A DNA stretch of 64,000 nucleotides, taken from Trichodelitschia bisporula (lineage: Eukaryota; Ascomycota; Dothideomycetes; Phaeotrichales; Phaeotrichaceae). The stretch is from contig ML996702.1 in the NCBI GenBank assembly GCA_010356995.1, forward strand, positions 726,680-790,679, given 5' to 3'. This document shows, piece by piece, positions 10,572-22,343 of this stretch (positions are counted from its first letter, which is position 1; every line of letters starts with the position of its first letter). The position numbers were made by a program, and so were the translations under genes. The notes below the pieces were generated by a model. That model had not been told where the DNA came from, searched no databases, and saw nothing but the letters and a program-made list of their open reading frames with translations.

Positions 10572-11640
10572 TCATACCCAGCGCGGTACCCATTGCGGTA
10601 CACATCCGTCAGGCCCGAAGACACATTGGAATCGGCTCCTGTCCTCATACCCGTCGCCATACCCATGGTCATACCCAAAGCGATACCCATCGCCATAACC
10701 ATCGTCAGGCTCGGCGTCACAGTCATCGTCAGGCTCGGCCTTACAGACGACGTCGGGCTCGAGAGGCTCGGCCTTACAGACAACATCAGGCTCGGCCTCA
10801 CAGCGGAGTTGGCTCTCCAGCCATGAAACCAGTTGGCACATGGGCTCAGAATGGAGAGTCAGAACGCATGCACCCGACGCAACATGCTGAAAACAGGCCG
10901 GACAGACGCGGGACGTGCCTAGCACATCCCGGACAGCGAAAGGGTAACCCCCGCCGGCCGTCGAGGACCTCCTTCTGGTAGAGCATGTCGTATCTAAAAC
11001 TCCGTTCGATGTAACGATGTCACTGAGACCATGATGCAACGCTCGCGTTCAACTTTAGCTGGTTGCAACCTGATTCGCAATTGCCATCCTCCAGGTGGAT
11101 GATCAGGCCGACGTAGGTGGTGAATGTCCGCTCGCAGCTGACGCACTCGTGCGTCGGTTGGAGATGTGTCCTTTGATGCTGGCTAGTTGAGCTTCATGAT
11201 GGGTTCGTCTAGAGGCAACCTACGTGTCTCACATCCGACTTAGAGGCGAAGTGACGCGTACACTCCGGACACCCAGTTACCAGGTCCATATGTTTGAGAG
11301 AGTCTGCAAGAGGCCACTGCTTTATCCCAGGACATCCATGGCACAACTTCACGCACACCTGGCTGTTGAAATGCCCACTCAGTTCGTCAAGTGAGGCGGC
11401 ATCAAAGGGGCAATACGGACAGGGGATGTGCCCCTTTGAGTTTTTCTTGTGGAGAAAGAGGCCGTGTTCGGTCTTGAAGGTGCGCTTACACTGCGCACAG
11501 TACGGTTTGGGGGCGGGTTCTTGTTTTTTTGGGGGTGGGTTCTTGTTTTTCGGGGGTGGGTTCTTGTTTTTCGGGGGTGGGTTCTTGTTTTTCGGGGGTG
11601 GGTTCTCGTTTTTGGACGGCGGGTTCTAGAGCCAGTTTTT
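10529..11640 (-). pseudogene. Frameshifted C2H2 zinc-finger pseudogene with tandem repeats
   Basis: Read on the minus strand from about 11640. A Pro/Lys-rich 7-residue repeat (KNPPPKN) leads in frame into YCAQCKRTFKTEHGLFLHKK, then CPYCPFDAASLDELSGHF and CPECTRHFASKSDVRH. A GTAGGT...CAAAG intron follows at the same place as in the 9019-9808 gene, then CVSCERTFTTYVGLIIHLED. After ASWSQ there is a TGA, but the same frame continues with RYIERSF and FRCPGCARHVPRLSGLF, as in the family. One base later the frame shifts, and the next frame carries QHVASGACV and a Cys/Glu/Pro repeat (VVCKAEP). A second shift follows inside a Gly-Tyr repeat. No start codon lies in frame upstream of the Pro/Lys repeat because a TAG intervenes. 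Stops plus shifts make this a pseudogene, unless hidden introns exist. Confidence 0.65.
11516..11625. repeat. 21-bp minisatellite encoding KNPPPKN-type repeats
   Basis: About four to five tandem copies of a 21-nt unit (on + strand GTTCTTGTTTTTCGGGGGTGG). The unit length is a multiple of three, so it keeps the frame of the zinc-finger pseudogene on the minus strand. A longer, diverged set of GGGCGGGTTCT motifs continues to about 11690. Confidence 0.85.
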
Positions 11641-11699
11641 GGGCGGGTTCTTGTATTTGGAGGGCGGGTTCTCGGTTCTCGGGGGCCGGTCAGTAACAT

Positions 11700-12326
11700 T
11701 GGAGAGGACGAGAGGGCAAGGAAGTGAAGACGCGACGTGATCGATCGGCTTCGCGTCCTGAGAAAGACGCGTTCGGGTAAACGCGATGAGAACCGGATCA
11801 GCTAGCCTTCCCGGCTCCCCGACTTGGCGTCCCTCAGGAGAGCCGGTGGCCCCGACGCGGCTCTCACGTTATGAGGGCAGGAATTGCGATGCCTTACGGA
11901 GTACCGTAGTAGGCTGAATGAAGTGAAGTCACATGGTGACAAGAACAAGGCAGCAATATGCCCTTCTGGTTTTGCTGGAAGGATCCCGTCCCGTGCTTGT
12001 CCAGAAGCACCCGTAAGAGGGAAACTGCCATCAGTTTGACGGTGTATATGGAGGTACAGCTCGCCGAGCAGATTCGGGATTCCTGTCCTTCTGGTGCAAC
12101 TCTGCACCGAACTCGGAACCTCGTCACAATGATGTGACGTCTTATCGATAAGACTTGCTTCGGTGCCTTGGTGCCTGAATTGCGGAGGGGCTTGTGCTGC
12201 AACACCAACGACGCAGTATCGCGACTCCAATTATCGCTGCAAAGGCAACGTCTTCACCTTCGTCCTCTCCCACGACTTGTACCTTCCCAGATCCCATAGC
12301 TCAACGACAATCCCCTACAGCTCATC
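11700..12326. other. Intergenic upstream of BRE2
   Basis: No gene is visible. The last 100 bp before the BRE2 start are pyrimidine-rich, as in many fungal promoters and 5' UTRs. Confidence 0.5.
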
Positions 12327-14161
12327 ATGTCGGCCCAGTCGACTCCCGCCCGCGGGAACACGCCCACGGCCCCTCCATCGCTCCGCCGCGTCGGCGACGA
12401 AGACCACGCGCCAGCAATCCCCTCACCTCTGAACCCCGCACCTCGTACCGCCTCTAAACCTGCCCTGCGCGAGCCGCGCGAGAAGAAGGACTCGCTTAAG
12501 AAGCGTGAAGCCGCCGCCGCGACGCGTAGCAGTACACCCGCCGACACGGGCTCTAGAGGGAAGAAGGGCGCGAAGGCTGCGGCCGCGGCCTCGCCGTCGC
12601 CCATGCGCTACCAGATTCCCGAGCCGCGCTTCGCAGACTACGATCCGCCCAAGGACCCAGTGTTTGCGAGCCATGAGCCCAATCCGTTTTTTACGCCGAA
12701 TGGAGTCGAGCTGCGGAAGCCGATTGACCAGTACGCTGAGCGCGCAAGTTGAGAGGATCAGGCTGACCATCTAGTGCGGAGAACAAAAAGGCCTACCGCT
12801 ACACCCACGCCATCGCCGATCCCCTCTTCCGCCACAAGCAATTCTACCGCCAAACAGACTCCAAGCCGCAGGGCCCACGCATGAGCGTCGAAGACAGCGA
12901 CAAGCTGACCCACTTCGACGACTCCATGACCATGATCACGAACGAGAAAGGGTGGCGCATGAGCCGCGCCAACGTCTTCGCCCGCGAGGGCAGCTTGTAC
13001 TACGAAGTCAAGGTCGTGCGTGGTATCGCGCCTGACGGGCCTGCACCCACTACGCCTGACTCCCCGCCCGAACCGCACATCCGCATGGGCTGGGCGAGGC
13101 GCGAGGCCCCGCTTGACTCGCCTGTCGGGTTTGATGGGTATAGTTATGGGATTGCGGATATGCGCTGCGCGCCTATGCACCGCTCGCGGCCAGGCAAGTT
13201 CCTGGATAAGCAGAAGACAAAGGGCAAGCCGAAGTCCAAGGCAGCGGCGCGCCAGGAGCCTCCGCCGCCTGAGGATCACATCCGCACGGGCGACGTCATC
13301 GGCCTGCTGATTACGCTGCCGTCGCTGAGCCTGCACCGCAAGGTCGTCGAGGGGATTTATAACCCCGCCGTGGACGTGGACGATGGGTTTACTGACCCCC
13401 CTGGTCCAGCGGCAGATATCATTCGCGACCGCATCCCGGTGCCCTACCGCTCGAACCTGTATTTCGAGCAGTTCGAGTACCAGCCTACTAAGGCGATGGA
13501 GACGTACAACGACCGCAGCCCCATTAACACCATCACTCCGCATCCCAACCACCCTGATGCCGCTCTTCGCACACTCCCGCACTCCTCCATCCGCGTGTAT
13601 AAAAATGGCATTCCGCTTGGGACGGCTTTCGAGGGGTTACTCGCTTTCCTGCCCCCTGCCTCGCTTGTTCCTGCGTCTACCGGGGCGAGGCCGGGGTTCG
13701 ACGATGGCACCATCGGGTATTACCCCGCGGTCAGCATGTTCAGCGGCGGAATCGCAGAGCTCAATTTCGGGCCTGGATTCTGGTTTCCCCCGCCGGAGCT
13801 CGGCATCCGCTCCAGCCGACATCCGCAGGGCGCGCCCGTACCCGCTGATATGCCCGCCACGGGCGCGGACGCGGACGGGGATGGGGATGGCGACATCATG
13901 CTCCCCGACGCACCGACCAGCATCACGAGCCCTATGCACGGCGGACCCCCAGAGCCCAAGAGTGCGGGGGACGAGAAGAGGCGGGTACGGGGCGTGGGCG
14001 AGAGATACAGAGAACAGGTTGCTGAGGACGTGGTCTGGGATTTGGTGGATGAGGTTGATTTTTTTGCGCAGGATGGGGGGTATGCGTATGTGCCTGAGCG
14101 GGATAGTCCCGAGGTTAAGAGGGGGACGGCGAGGGGGGTGGCGAATTTGAGGGATGAGTGA
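12327..14161 (+). CDS. BRE2: COMPASS (Set1 complex) subunit Bre2/Ash2, SPRY domain
   Basis: Subunit of the nuclear COMPASS complex that methylates histone H3 lysine 4; the SPRY domain contacts Set1 and the Rbbp5/Swd1 subunit. Exons 12327-12730 and 12775-14161 (44-nt intron) give 596 residues. The N-terminal 130 residues are Ala/Pro/Ser-rich and disordered-looking. The splice joins PIDHAENKKAYRYTHAIADP. The SPRY region runs through TMITNEKGWRMSRANVFARE, YYEVKVVRG, PHIRMGWARREAPLDSPVGF, DGYSYGIADM and HIRTGDVIGLLITLPSLSLH, and ends near FSGGIAELNFGPGFWFPP. This order is that of fungal Bre2. An insertion between the RPGKFLDKQ and HIRTGDV segments is Lys/Pro-rich. An acidic Asp/Gly stretch (ADADGDGDGDIM) precedes the C-terminal segment. 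Confidence 0.93.
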
Positions 14162-14557
14162 GTTTTTTGGGGGAGTGATGCCTTTTTCTGAGGGATGCTG
14201 ATGGTGTGCGAACTAGGAGGGCGGCGGTTGCAGGCACGGCTGAGGAGGGTAGGGCTGAGGGTGCTGGTGGAGCGAAGGGGGCTGATTGGGTTGATGGGGA
14301 CACGATTGTCGTCCGCTGTCAACGGCTTCTGGAAAGCGGATTAGAATGAACGACTCGCTCGACAAGTTGTCGCCGTTCACTGGCCGCGGGTTTTCCAGCC
14401 CCTGACTACGTTCAGGGGAAGGCTATCACTAGCAGCAGCATCCTCACCATCTCACCCAATGCCCCAATTTCCATGTCAAAAATGCATATGCTCATCACTC
14501 ATCTACCAAATGAAGTCGTACCCAAAACGCCCCCATCCCATGCATCCCCCAAAATGC
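14162..14557. other. Intergenic between convergent BRE2 and GH127 genes
   Basis: 3' flanks of two converging genes; no gene or RNA recognised. Confidence 0.5.
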
Positions 14558-16910
14558 CTAATGCCTCTCATCCTCATCACCCCCCCCATCCCCACCACTC
14601 AAATCAACAACCGGCACCTCTGCCATCCAAACCGGCATACTCCCCACCGGCACAAACCGCACCCCAAAGCTCTCCCCAAGACACTTCCTCCCCAACGGCA
14701 CCGGCCCCGGCACCCCCTTCCACACATCCCATTCAATCTTACACCCCCGCCCCTCAATATAACCCGGCGGTCCCCCCGGCCCCCAAACCGGCAAACTGGG
14801 TCCTCCACCCCTCTCCTTGTAAACAAACGTGCTGGGATCAACAGCCACATTCCACGCGGACCCATTCGTGATGCTCCAATCCCTAACCAGCACCGGCTGT
14901 CCGCCCGCCGCGGCGCCTTGACTGGAGTCGCGGTGGGGGGAGACGGTGACTAGCGGTTTTATGGAGAGGGCGTACAGGAGAGGGCCGTGGTGGAGGGCGA
15001 TGGTGTTGTTGGCGCGCGGCTCAAGGGTGAGGGAGCGGGAGAGGTGGAGGGTGAAGGTTGAGGAGCCGGAGGGGAGGGTGAGGGTGTGCAGGCCGTTGGC
15101 TTCGGGGGAGACGCGCGTGAGGTCGGAGCCGGAGGTTATGCTTGCGGAGGTGGACCAGGTGGGGATGCGCAGGTGGAGGATTAGCGGGGACGAGGCGTTG
15201 ACGGTGTAGGTCAGAACATCGCTGAACGGATAATCCGTAACACACTCCACACTCATCCCATCCACCTCCAACCGACTCGGCCCGAGCAGCGTATGTGCAA
15301 ACCCCCCCTCCATCCGCGCCCAACTCCCCGCCAAAAACTTCGGATACCCCTGCGGATGATTAACCGTACAACACGGATAATTCGGCTCGAGGCCATAAAT
15401 ATTCCCCAGCGGGTTGACATTCCAGTACGGCGTCTCGCCGGTGGGAGAATAGGCCCGCAAATCAGCGGCCCATGCCTGGTTTGGCAGGCTTACGTACTGG
15501 TGGCCCCAGTGGTCGGGGGTCAGGGCTGCGGGCAGCGCGTTGAAGGCGGCTTTTTCGGCGCGGTCGGCGAGGGAGGGGTCGCCGAGGGCGTGGTAGAGGT
15601 AGGTTAGGCTGTAGATTGTTTCGACGGTTGTGCAGAGCTCGGAGCCGTAGTAGGGTCCTAGGCCTTGGAGGCGCTCGTCGGCGAGGATGGTACCGCTGCT
15701 GGAGCCGTGGTGCGTGAAGGTCCAGTCTACGGCGCGGCGGGCGGTGGTTAACTGGGTGGTGTTGGGGGAGAAGCGGTTTATTACGGCGCCGGTTTTGAGG
15801 CCTAGGGTTGGATTAGCGGGAGCTTCATGAGGGGAAGGGGAAAAACACACCCTGGCCGACGTTCACGCCGTGTTCGTAGGGGAAGTTGGCGCGGGTGTAT
15901 TCGAGGGGGACACTATTCAGGTCCTCCTTGATATACACGCCCTCCTGGTACCACGCCGCCCAATCGATCGCGCCCTCGCGCAGCATCTCCAGATTTTCAA
16001 ACAGAATCCCCTCCTGGCCCGCGGGGTCGTTCTCCAGCAGCCAGATCAGCGTAATCATCATATCCGCGACACGCACCCGGCCCCACCCATGATCCTCCTC
16101 ACTCAGCGTATCCCCGCTCTTGAGCAAATACCCCGCCCCGCCATCGTGTAGCATGCTATTCATAAGCTTCACAAACCGATGCAACGGCGGGAGGACCTCC
16201 GCCCTCATGGCGGGCTCAGCCTCGCACAACTGGATACACCCCAAGAAAAACGGATATCTTGCCCAGAAATTCCTCGCCGCCCCCGTCTCCGGGCCTATCC
16301 ACCCATCACTCTGCTGTCTCGCCAACGCCGCGCGTACCGCATCGCGCACTTGGCCCTTCAGTCTCTCATCGTCCAGCCCATACGCCAGTGGCACGAGCCC
16401 GTTGAACCAGTACGGAAACGCCTCGTTGAGCCCGGAGTACTCCTGGTCGCCGCCAAGCCAGGTGCTGTGCGTTACGAAGCGGTAGAAGTCGGCTTCGTGG
16501 CCGGCGAGACCGGAGGCCATGGACTCGAGTTCGGAGCGCAGCCAGCCGAGGGGTTTGATGGTGCCGAGGGGGAGGGGGGTGTAGAGGAGGGGGGTTAGGG
16601 AGTGCTGGGGGGAGGACGGGTCTGCGGATGAGGGGACGGCGGTGAGGAGGCCTGTGAGCTGTTAGCTGTGTGCTTTGTGATAGTGGTGACGAGCCGAAGC
16701 CGAAACCGACGCAGCCTCGCCGCACCGGCCGGCTCAGCTCCAAATGATAAACTTACCCGCCAGCAAGACCCAATACCATCGCACAAGGAAGAATGAAAGC
16801 AGCAAAGCCATGACCAAAACAATGCGCCAACGCCGGTGTCTCTCGCGCCTCTTCCTCTCCTCCCTCCACCCCGCGCCGCCGTCCCCGCCCACACCTTTAA
16901 GCAACGGCAT
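14558..16910 (-). CDS. Membrane-anchored GH127-type glycosidase (DUF1680 family, beta-L-arabinofuranosidase-like)
   Basis: Exons 16910-16757, 16651-15851 and 15801-14558 (introns of 105 and 49 nt) give 732 residues. A basic N-terminal segment (REERKRRERHRRWR) precedes one hydrophobic helix (LVMALLLSFFLVRWYWVLLA). The enzyme is therefore probably a type II membrane protein with its catalytic domain outside the cytosol. The alpha/alpha-barrel family region includes GLAGHEADFYRF, GLNEAFPYWFNGLVPLAYGL and QQSDGWIGPE. Family members use a zinc-thiolate centre with a Glu-x-Cys pair and a Cys-Cys pair. Here these are Glu373-x-Cys375 (SELCTTVE) and Cys462-Cys463 (NYPCCTVNHP), so the active site looks intact. 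Substrate is inferred (beta-linked arabinofuranose); some DUF1680 branches (GH146 and others) act elsewhere. The start is uncertain: an in-frame ATG at 16982 would add an acidic dileucine-type motif (DDERMPLL). Confidence 0.85.
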
Positions 16911-16982
16911 CCGCTCATCGTCACCCCCTCCCCTCCCAACACACAAGGCCGCTCTCCCACAACATCCCCGCGCCTCCCCCAT

Positions 16983-17836
16983 CGGGTTCCGTGCGTGATC
17001 GCACACAGCAGGCGCGGCCTCACGCATATCCGCAATCGTTCCAACGATCCCCAAAACCCACCGGGACCGGGTCGGAACACAGCAAGCACGCGGTAAGCAA
17101 AGCAGTTGAGTAGCACTTAACCTTAGCTCCCAGGAAGAAGGAACCGCTTCCCAGACGAAAATCGTCCAGCAAGCACCTTCTATACTCGCCGGTGCCACAG
17201 CAGGGGTGACAGGGCGCGTGGTTCAACGAGCGCCTCCCGCCGAAACCGCGCCAAGGGTACCCCGCATGGGCGCAGCCCGGTTGTGTGGAGAGACGGGAAG
17301 GCGCGTGCCTTGCATGGCACGGAGCCACCCTGGGGATCGTCACGAGTTGTGCAAGGGCAGGGATGCTCCAGCTCGTGTGCCGCTTTCCCCGGGTGTTCGG
17401 GAATGCGAACTGCCGGATTCAGCAACAGCAGCCAGCGAAGCGGCTCATTCGGAACGTAGCAAGCGCCGGATACAAACCTCATCATCACTTCGGCCCCCGG
17501 GACAGGGGATCCCGATGCGGCAGTCCGTGATGTTTGCTTTCTATTTTAGCCTCTTAGCTGGAAGAAGCAGTCCCAAACTTAGGTATCCATCTTAAGCCTC
17601 CCTAGTCGCCATGCATCCCGTCCGCAGATCGTGACGCAGCGTGACAAACATCGTCAGATCGCAATCGCCCGTTCGTAAGACCACAACCGCCCAAACTCCG
17701 CCCATCGCTCCTAAATGCATCAACCACGACATGCCCTCCGTGCCACCTACCCAACCAACACCAACCGTTGCACCGCACACCACACAGCCCCCCCCCACGC
17801 GCGCTCACCCGGCCCCCAGATCCAACCAATTCCCTC
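16983..17836. other. Intergenic, promoter side of the GH127 gene
   Basis: No gene recognised. Several overlapping open frames on both strands have no protein-like character. The segment 17590-17836 is the 3' flank of the F-box gene. Confidence 0.5.
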
Positions 17837-19660
17837 CTAAAAAATCTCCCCGCCCCCAATATCCCGACTATCCATCGCAAAAATCTCCAGCGTCCGACAC
17901 GCCTCCTCAAACCCCACCACGCGCACCGCCTTCCGCCCCGTCTCCCCATCAACCTCATCCCCAATCTCAAAGCAATGCGTGCCAACACCAATCCACCTCA
18001 GCCCCTCGACCTTGCCTAGCCTGACTCCGATCCCCACGGCGTGCATCTCGACCCCAATCCTGTTGAACAGGTCCCAGAACGGGCCCGACCTTACCAGCAC
18101 CCGCAGCGCCTTGAGCCGCGGCGCCGCGGCCATGAGCGCGGCCGTCGGCTCGAAGCCTGGATCCTCTAAAGCGACGCCCAGCTGCTCGAGCTGCGGGCAG
18201 CTGGCCAGCAACTGCTTGACCGCCGTGATGGAGAGCGGCCACCTATCCGGGAGCAGCAGTTTCTTGATAGTGCAGCCGTGGCGCGTGATCACAGCGGCGA
18301 TGAAGTCAGACGCTGCATTCACGCAGTCCGGCACGGAGAGGGGTGCCGACGCGGGCGATACGGGGCTCGTGGCATCGGAGGGGGCGGGCGTGGGAGGCGT
18401 GGTTTGCGCGGCGCTGACCATGTATATCTCCTCCAGGCCTGAGAAGACGGTTATGGGGGAGGAGGCACCGAAGTTGATCCGGTCGCTGCGGTAGCGCTTT
18501 AGACTCTTGACTGCCTTGAGGTGTTCGGGATCGGCGCGCCAGGTGTTGTCGACGAAGACGGTGGTTGGGTCGGAGCGGTCGATGCCGTTGATCATGGTCA
18601 TGGATTCGAGTTTGGTGAGATCGACTGCGCGTTTGATGACTGAGTCTTCGCGTGCGTAGAGGTTTTTGAAGGAGATGTGCTGCAGTTGCAGTTTGACGCC
18701 TGCGGCTACGCATCGCCCGAAGTAGGAGTGTAGTGACACGCTTGTCTCCCGCTCTTCGCGGATGCGCGCGCTCCACTCTAGTCGCAGATCTTGCAGCTTT
18801 TGTGCGTGTAGGAGGAGGACTGAGACGTCGTCGGGGTAGCATAGGGGATCGATATCGATGAGGTGGAGGTAGAGCAGTGTGGGTATCGCAGGGATGACGA
18901 CCGACGGGCGCGGTATGCGACTCTTGGGGAACTTCAGCGTCAGCGACGTAAGCTGGTGACTCGCGAGGCCCTGATAAACAGTGCTGAGGGGCTTAGTGTT
19001 GAGCTCCCAACTATTCCGTCAGCTCTGCCTCTCGCAAAAGGCGCGACCCCCTCACGCGCAGAAAACGTACCTGAATGCCCTCAAATTAACCATCTTCTCC
19101 ACCGCCGCCTTAACCACAATATTCAACATCATAGTATTATCCGGCACCCTCCCCCTCCGAAAGTCTTCCACATCCACCTCCTTCCACTCCCCACACAACC
19201 TCAACCTCTTCACATACCCCGCATACCCCCTACTCGCCAACCCATCCAACGCCGCCGCAAACGGACTCCCCCCCCCAAACCCCTCCGGCCGTCCGTCCCG
19301 ATACCGCATCTCCGTATAACTCCGCAACGTCACCCGCTCGTACAATCGTGGCAGCGTCATGTAGTAAAGCAACTTGCTCGCGCGCGTCACGCGCGCCAGA
19401 TCACCCAAATCATCTAACTGCTGCCGTCAGCCTCCGTCCTCAGACCTTCAATGCAAACCCACATATCCGAGTATAACATGCACGACCGCCAGCGGCAGGC
19501 CCTTACTCCGCTCCCCGACGCGGTACACGGCCGCCGGACTCGTTGCGGCGACTTGGAGCGGGATCTGGTGCTGGGGCGGGAGGGTGCGCTTGCGCTTATT
19601 CGAGCGTCGCGGTTGCTGCAGTGGAGCGCCGCGTGACGCGGGATTGTTGAGCGCAGACAT
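17837..19660 (-). CDS. F-box / leucine-rich-repeat-like protein
   Basis: Probable substrate receptor of an SCF ubiquitin ligase. Exons 19660-19463, 19420-19071 and 19010-17837 (introns 42 and 60 nt) give 573 residues. A basic disordered leader (RRSNKRKRTLP) is followed by the F-box at about residues 55-98. The F-box is assembled across the first intron: LPLAVVHVILGYQLDDLGDL, then ARVTRASKLLYYMTLPRLYE. The second splice gives FSWELNTKPLSTVYQGLASH and then repeated Leu-rich strands (LTSLTLKF, IPTLLYLHLID, KLQDLRLEW, LKALRVLV), typical of the fungal F-box/LRR family. Both splice joins restore canonical motifs from three different reading frames, which is strong evidence. The target is unknown. 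Confidence 0.8.
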
Positions 19661-19937
19661 GTGGGCTTGCGGATGCGGAAGAATGACGATGTTGTGCTGT
19701 GTTCTGCCGATGCGGTTCTGGGCAGCCTGGTTGTTACGCGCGCTAGCCGGGGGGTGGTTGCGCCGTGCCGATGACCGGGTTTTACGGGGATTAGACGAGC
19801 TCGACTGATGGGCATTACAAGAATAATTGCAGTTCGGAATGCATCTATTGAATCGTTCATATCCATTCCGTAGAACCAGATTCTTACGCCGCCCATAGAG
19901 GACCAGGTCCTTACGCCGCCCACAGAGAACCAGGCCC

Positions 19938-21719
19938 TTAATGCCGCTCCATGAAGAACCAGGGCATCCTCTCTCCAAACGCCGTACTTGGGTATTCGAA
20001 AGGCGGAACAATAACTCCCTCAAACGCCTTGCCTAAGTCGCTCAGATCCCGATCCGAAGCATCGACGGGAAAGATGACCCCGCACTCCCAATTACTACAA
20101 GTCAACTTCAGAGAGGCTTTCGGCTGAGTGAGCCGGCCCCACGCGCTCGACGAGCAGTTCGCACTACCAGCGTACACCCACGCCACCTTCTCCTTGTCCT
20201 TGTTGTGACCACGGGCAAACAACAGCTTGTTGTGGCTAAGCAGCCCGGGACGGGTCGACACATAGTCACGGAATATACCGTGGGGAAATGTCGGCTTTTC
20301 CCAGTAGCTACGCTGAAAGCACACGGTGCCGCCGTTCCTTATTCCACCCCGGCTGCGGGCTACCGTGTCGTGGGTCGGGAAGTAAAGCCGGAAGTGATCT
20401 GAGTGCTTGGACGCAGCGAGGCGAGCCTTTGCTTCGCTAGGCATGGTAAATTTTCCCTGGGCGGCGCGGTAGATGTTGGATATGTACAGATCATCGAGGC
20501 TGCCGATCGAGGAGGCAGCGAAGTCGACTTCAGTATCCTCTGTCTGGAGACCTAGGTTTTTGATGGCCCTCGCCAGACCGGGAAATCCAGTGCGGAGCGC
20601 GTCCACGTCCATGTTGCCGCCGTAAATGCTGTGGACAAAGGCGAGATGGTTGGTCTTTGAGAAATCGAAGTTGAGCACGCCCTTCCAAACCCTTTCTTGG
20701 AGACCTTGCGCCTTAATGAAGTGCAGCAGCTCTTTCCCAAAGAATGTAAGATCGTCCTCCGACTGAAGCACTTCCCCATTTGAAGTCTGTCCGAGGCGCG
20801 GCAGATCGATGAGGAACACGGTGTTTTCCATGATCCCGGTCTCGCCCCAATCGAAATCAAGGAGGTTCGCTGAAGGAACTACAATGCGCATGTGCGTCTC
20901 ATAGAACAACAGCATGAGTTTGGAGTGCATGCATGTGTATGGCCCCATCTGTGGAGGAAAACAGAGTCGAACATTGGGCAAGCCCCAGGCAGCGAGTTCC
21001 CGTGTCGTGTTTTCCCTGTCGAGTGCCGTTTTGCCCTGCATCACCAAGACCATGTTTGTTGTGAGCATATCAAGTTTTGAAAAGAACCACGGAACATCCC
21101 ACATAAAGGCGCTGAAAACAGCCGTCTTGAGTCGCTCCTTAACAAGTACCTCTTCGATTGTAATGTCGTCAGGCGTTGGGTTGGCTGGGTCCCGCGTGCG
21201 CTTGAGGACTCCGTTGGGATATCGGAGGCCCGTTAACGGTGCGCTCGTGCCGTTGTCCAGTGTACGCGTGTCTGCCTTTGCCTTGAAGTTGTTCGGACCA
21301 GTACGAGGCCGCTTGACCTCTAGGTTATCGCGACGCAGCGGCGGCGGAGAGATAGACTTATCACGCTTACGCGCTGCCTGCCGCGCAAGGCGTTCTTCTT
21401 CCATCGCTTTGCGGTCGAGGCCGAGGAGAGGATTCGCTGACAACGAGGGTTTTACTGGCTGCGGGGCCGGTTGCGTCTCTTGAGCGCGCTCAGAGCTCTG
21501 TCGGTGTTAAGAGAGATGGTGCGACGATGGGAGACTTACCTCAGCATGCTGAGAAGCTTCCTCGGCCTGGGCTGTTTGCATGGACAGCTCAATGGCGTAC
21601 CGCAGTTCTTCATCGTGCTGGTCAACCTCCGTGGGTGATTGCAAAGAAAGCTCGATTGCCCGCTTCATCTCCTCATCTTCGGAGTCAGAATCCGAGATAA
21701 CGATCGGCGTTCCCGCCAT
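19938..21719 (-). CDS. TDP1: Tyrosyl-DNA phosphodiesterase 1-like protein with two ubiquitin-interacting motifs
   Basis: Hydrolyses 3'-phosphotyrosyl bonds left by stalled topoisomerase I, a nuclear DNA repair reaction. Exons 21719-21540 and 21497-19938 (42-nt intron) give 579 residues. The first 60 residues carry two UIM-like helices, DEEMKRAIELSLQSP and DEELRYAIELSMQTA. A basic linker follows (QAARKRDKSISPPPLRRDN). The phospholipase D fold has both family half-sites: HSKLMLLFYE (His-x-Lys, lacking the Asp of classical HKD, as in TDP1), and HNKLLFARG followed by YAGSANCSSSAWG. The C-terminal SNWECGVIFP is also family-like. Fungal genomes may contain more than one TDP1-domain paralogue, so strict orthology to yeast Tdp1 is an inference. 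Confidence 0.88.
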
Positions 21720-22343
21720 CGTGGTGTCTCTGCGCTGGGCGTCGCAGTGGTAGTTTGCAGTGAGTGGAGTGGCGGGTTGTAGCGAGCGTGCGGTGGATGC
21801 TTGTCATGAGCGTCGGGTGTCGGAGCTTTGGAATTGTGAAGGGCACGTCATGCCGCGAAGCGTGTCTTACATCTTCACGTTAACACGTGATGAGTTGAAG
21901 GCCGCGTTATCGATAAGATGGTACTGTGGAATTGTCTATGCCGTTCTCACCTTCAGGAGATATCGAGGGTTTAGAGATAGAAGTAATGAGATGTAATGGT
22001 ATCAATGAATGAAACTTGTCGTTCTCTTCATTTTTATATGTAGTATAAAGGTATGAGGAGTGTAGCAAAGATTATCATGATTTTTGCGTTTGAAAGAAGA
22101 TGTTGGGCTACATCTTCTTCGTGATCCTTAGCAGACCCCCTAACCCTCGAAATCTAAACACTTCAAAATGACCCAAGTCCAACTAACGTTGCGGCATCCA
22201 GCCAGGGCAGTTTCCAGCCTTAGAGTATCACCTCGTATCTAGACGAGCTCGGTGACGTCTCCGTCCAACGCATTCGTGCGACCTTTCGTTCGTTTTCCTC
22301 TCCGCTGAGTGCGTCAACATGCCATCCCACTTTGCTTCCGCCA
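21720..22343. other. Intergenic between TDP1 and URM1
   Basis: No gene visible. The middle part (about 21950-22100) is AT-rich. Confidence 0.5.
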
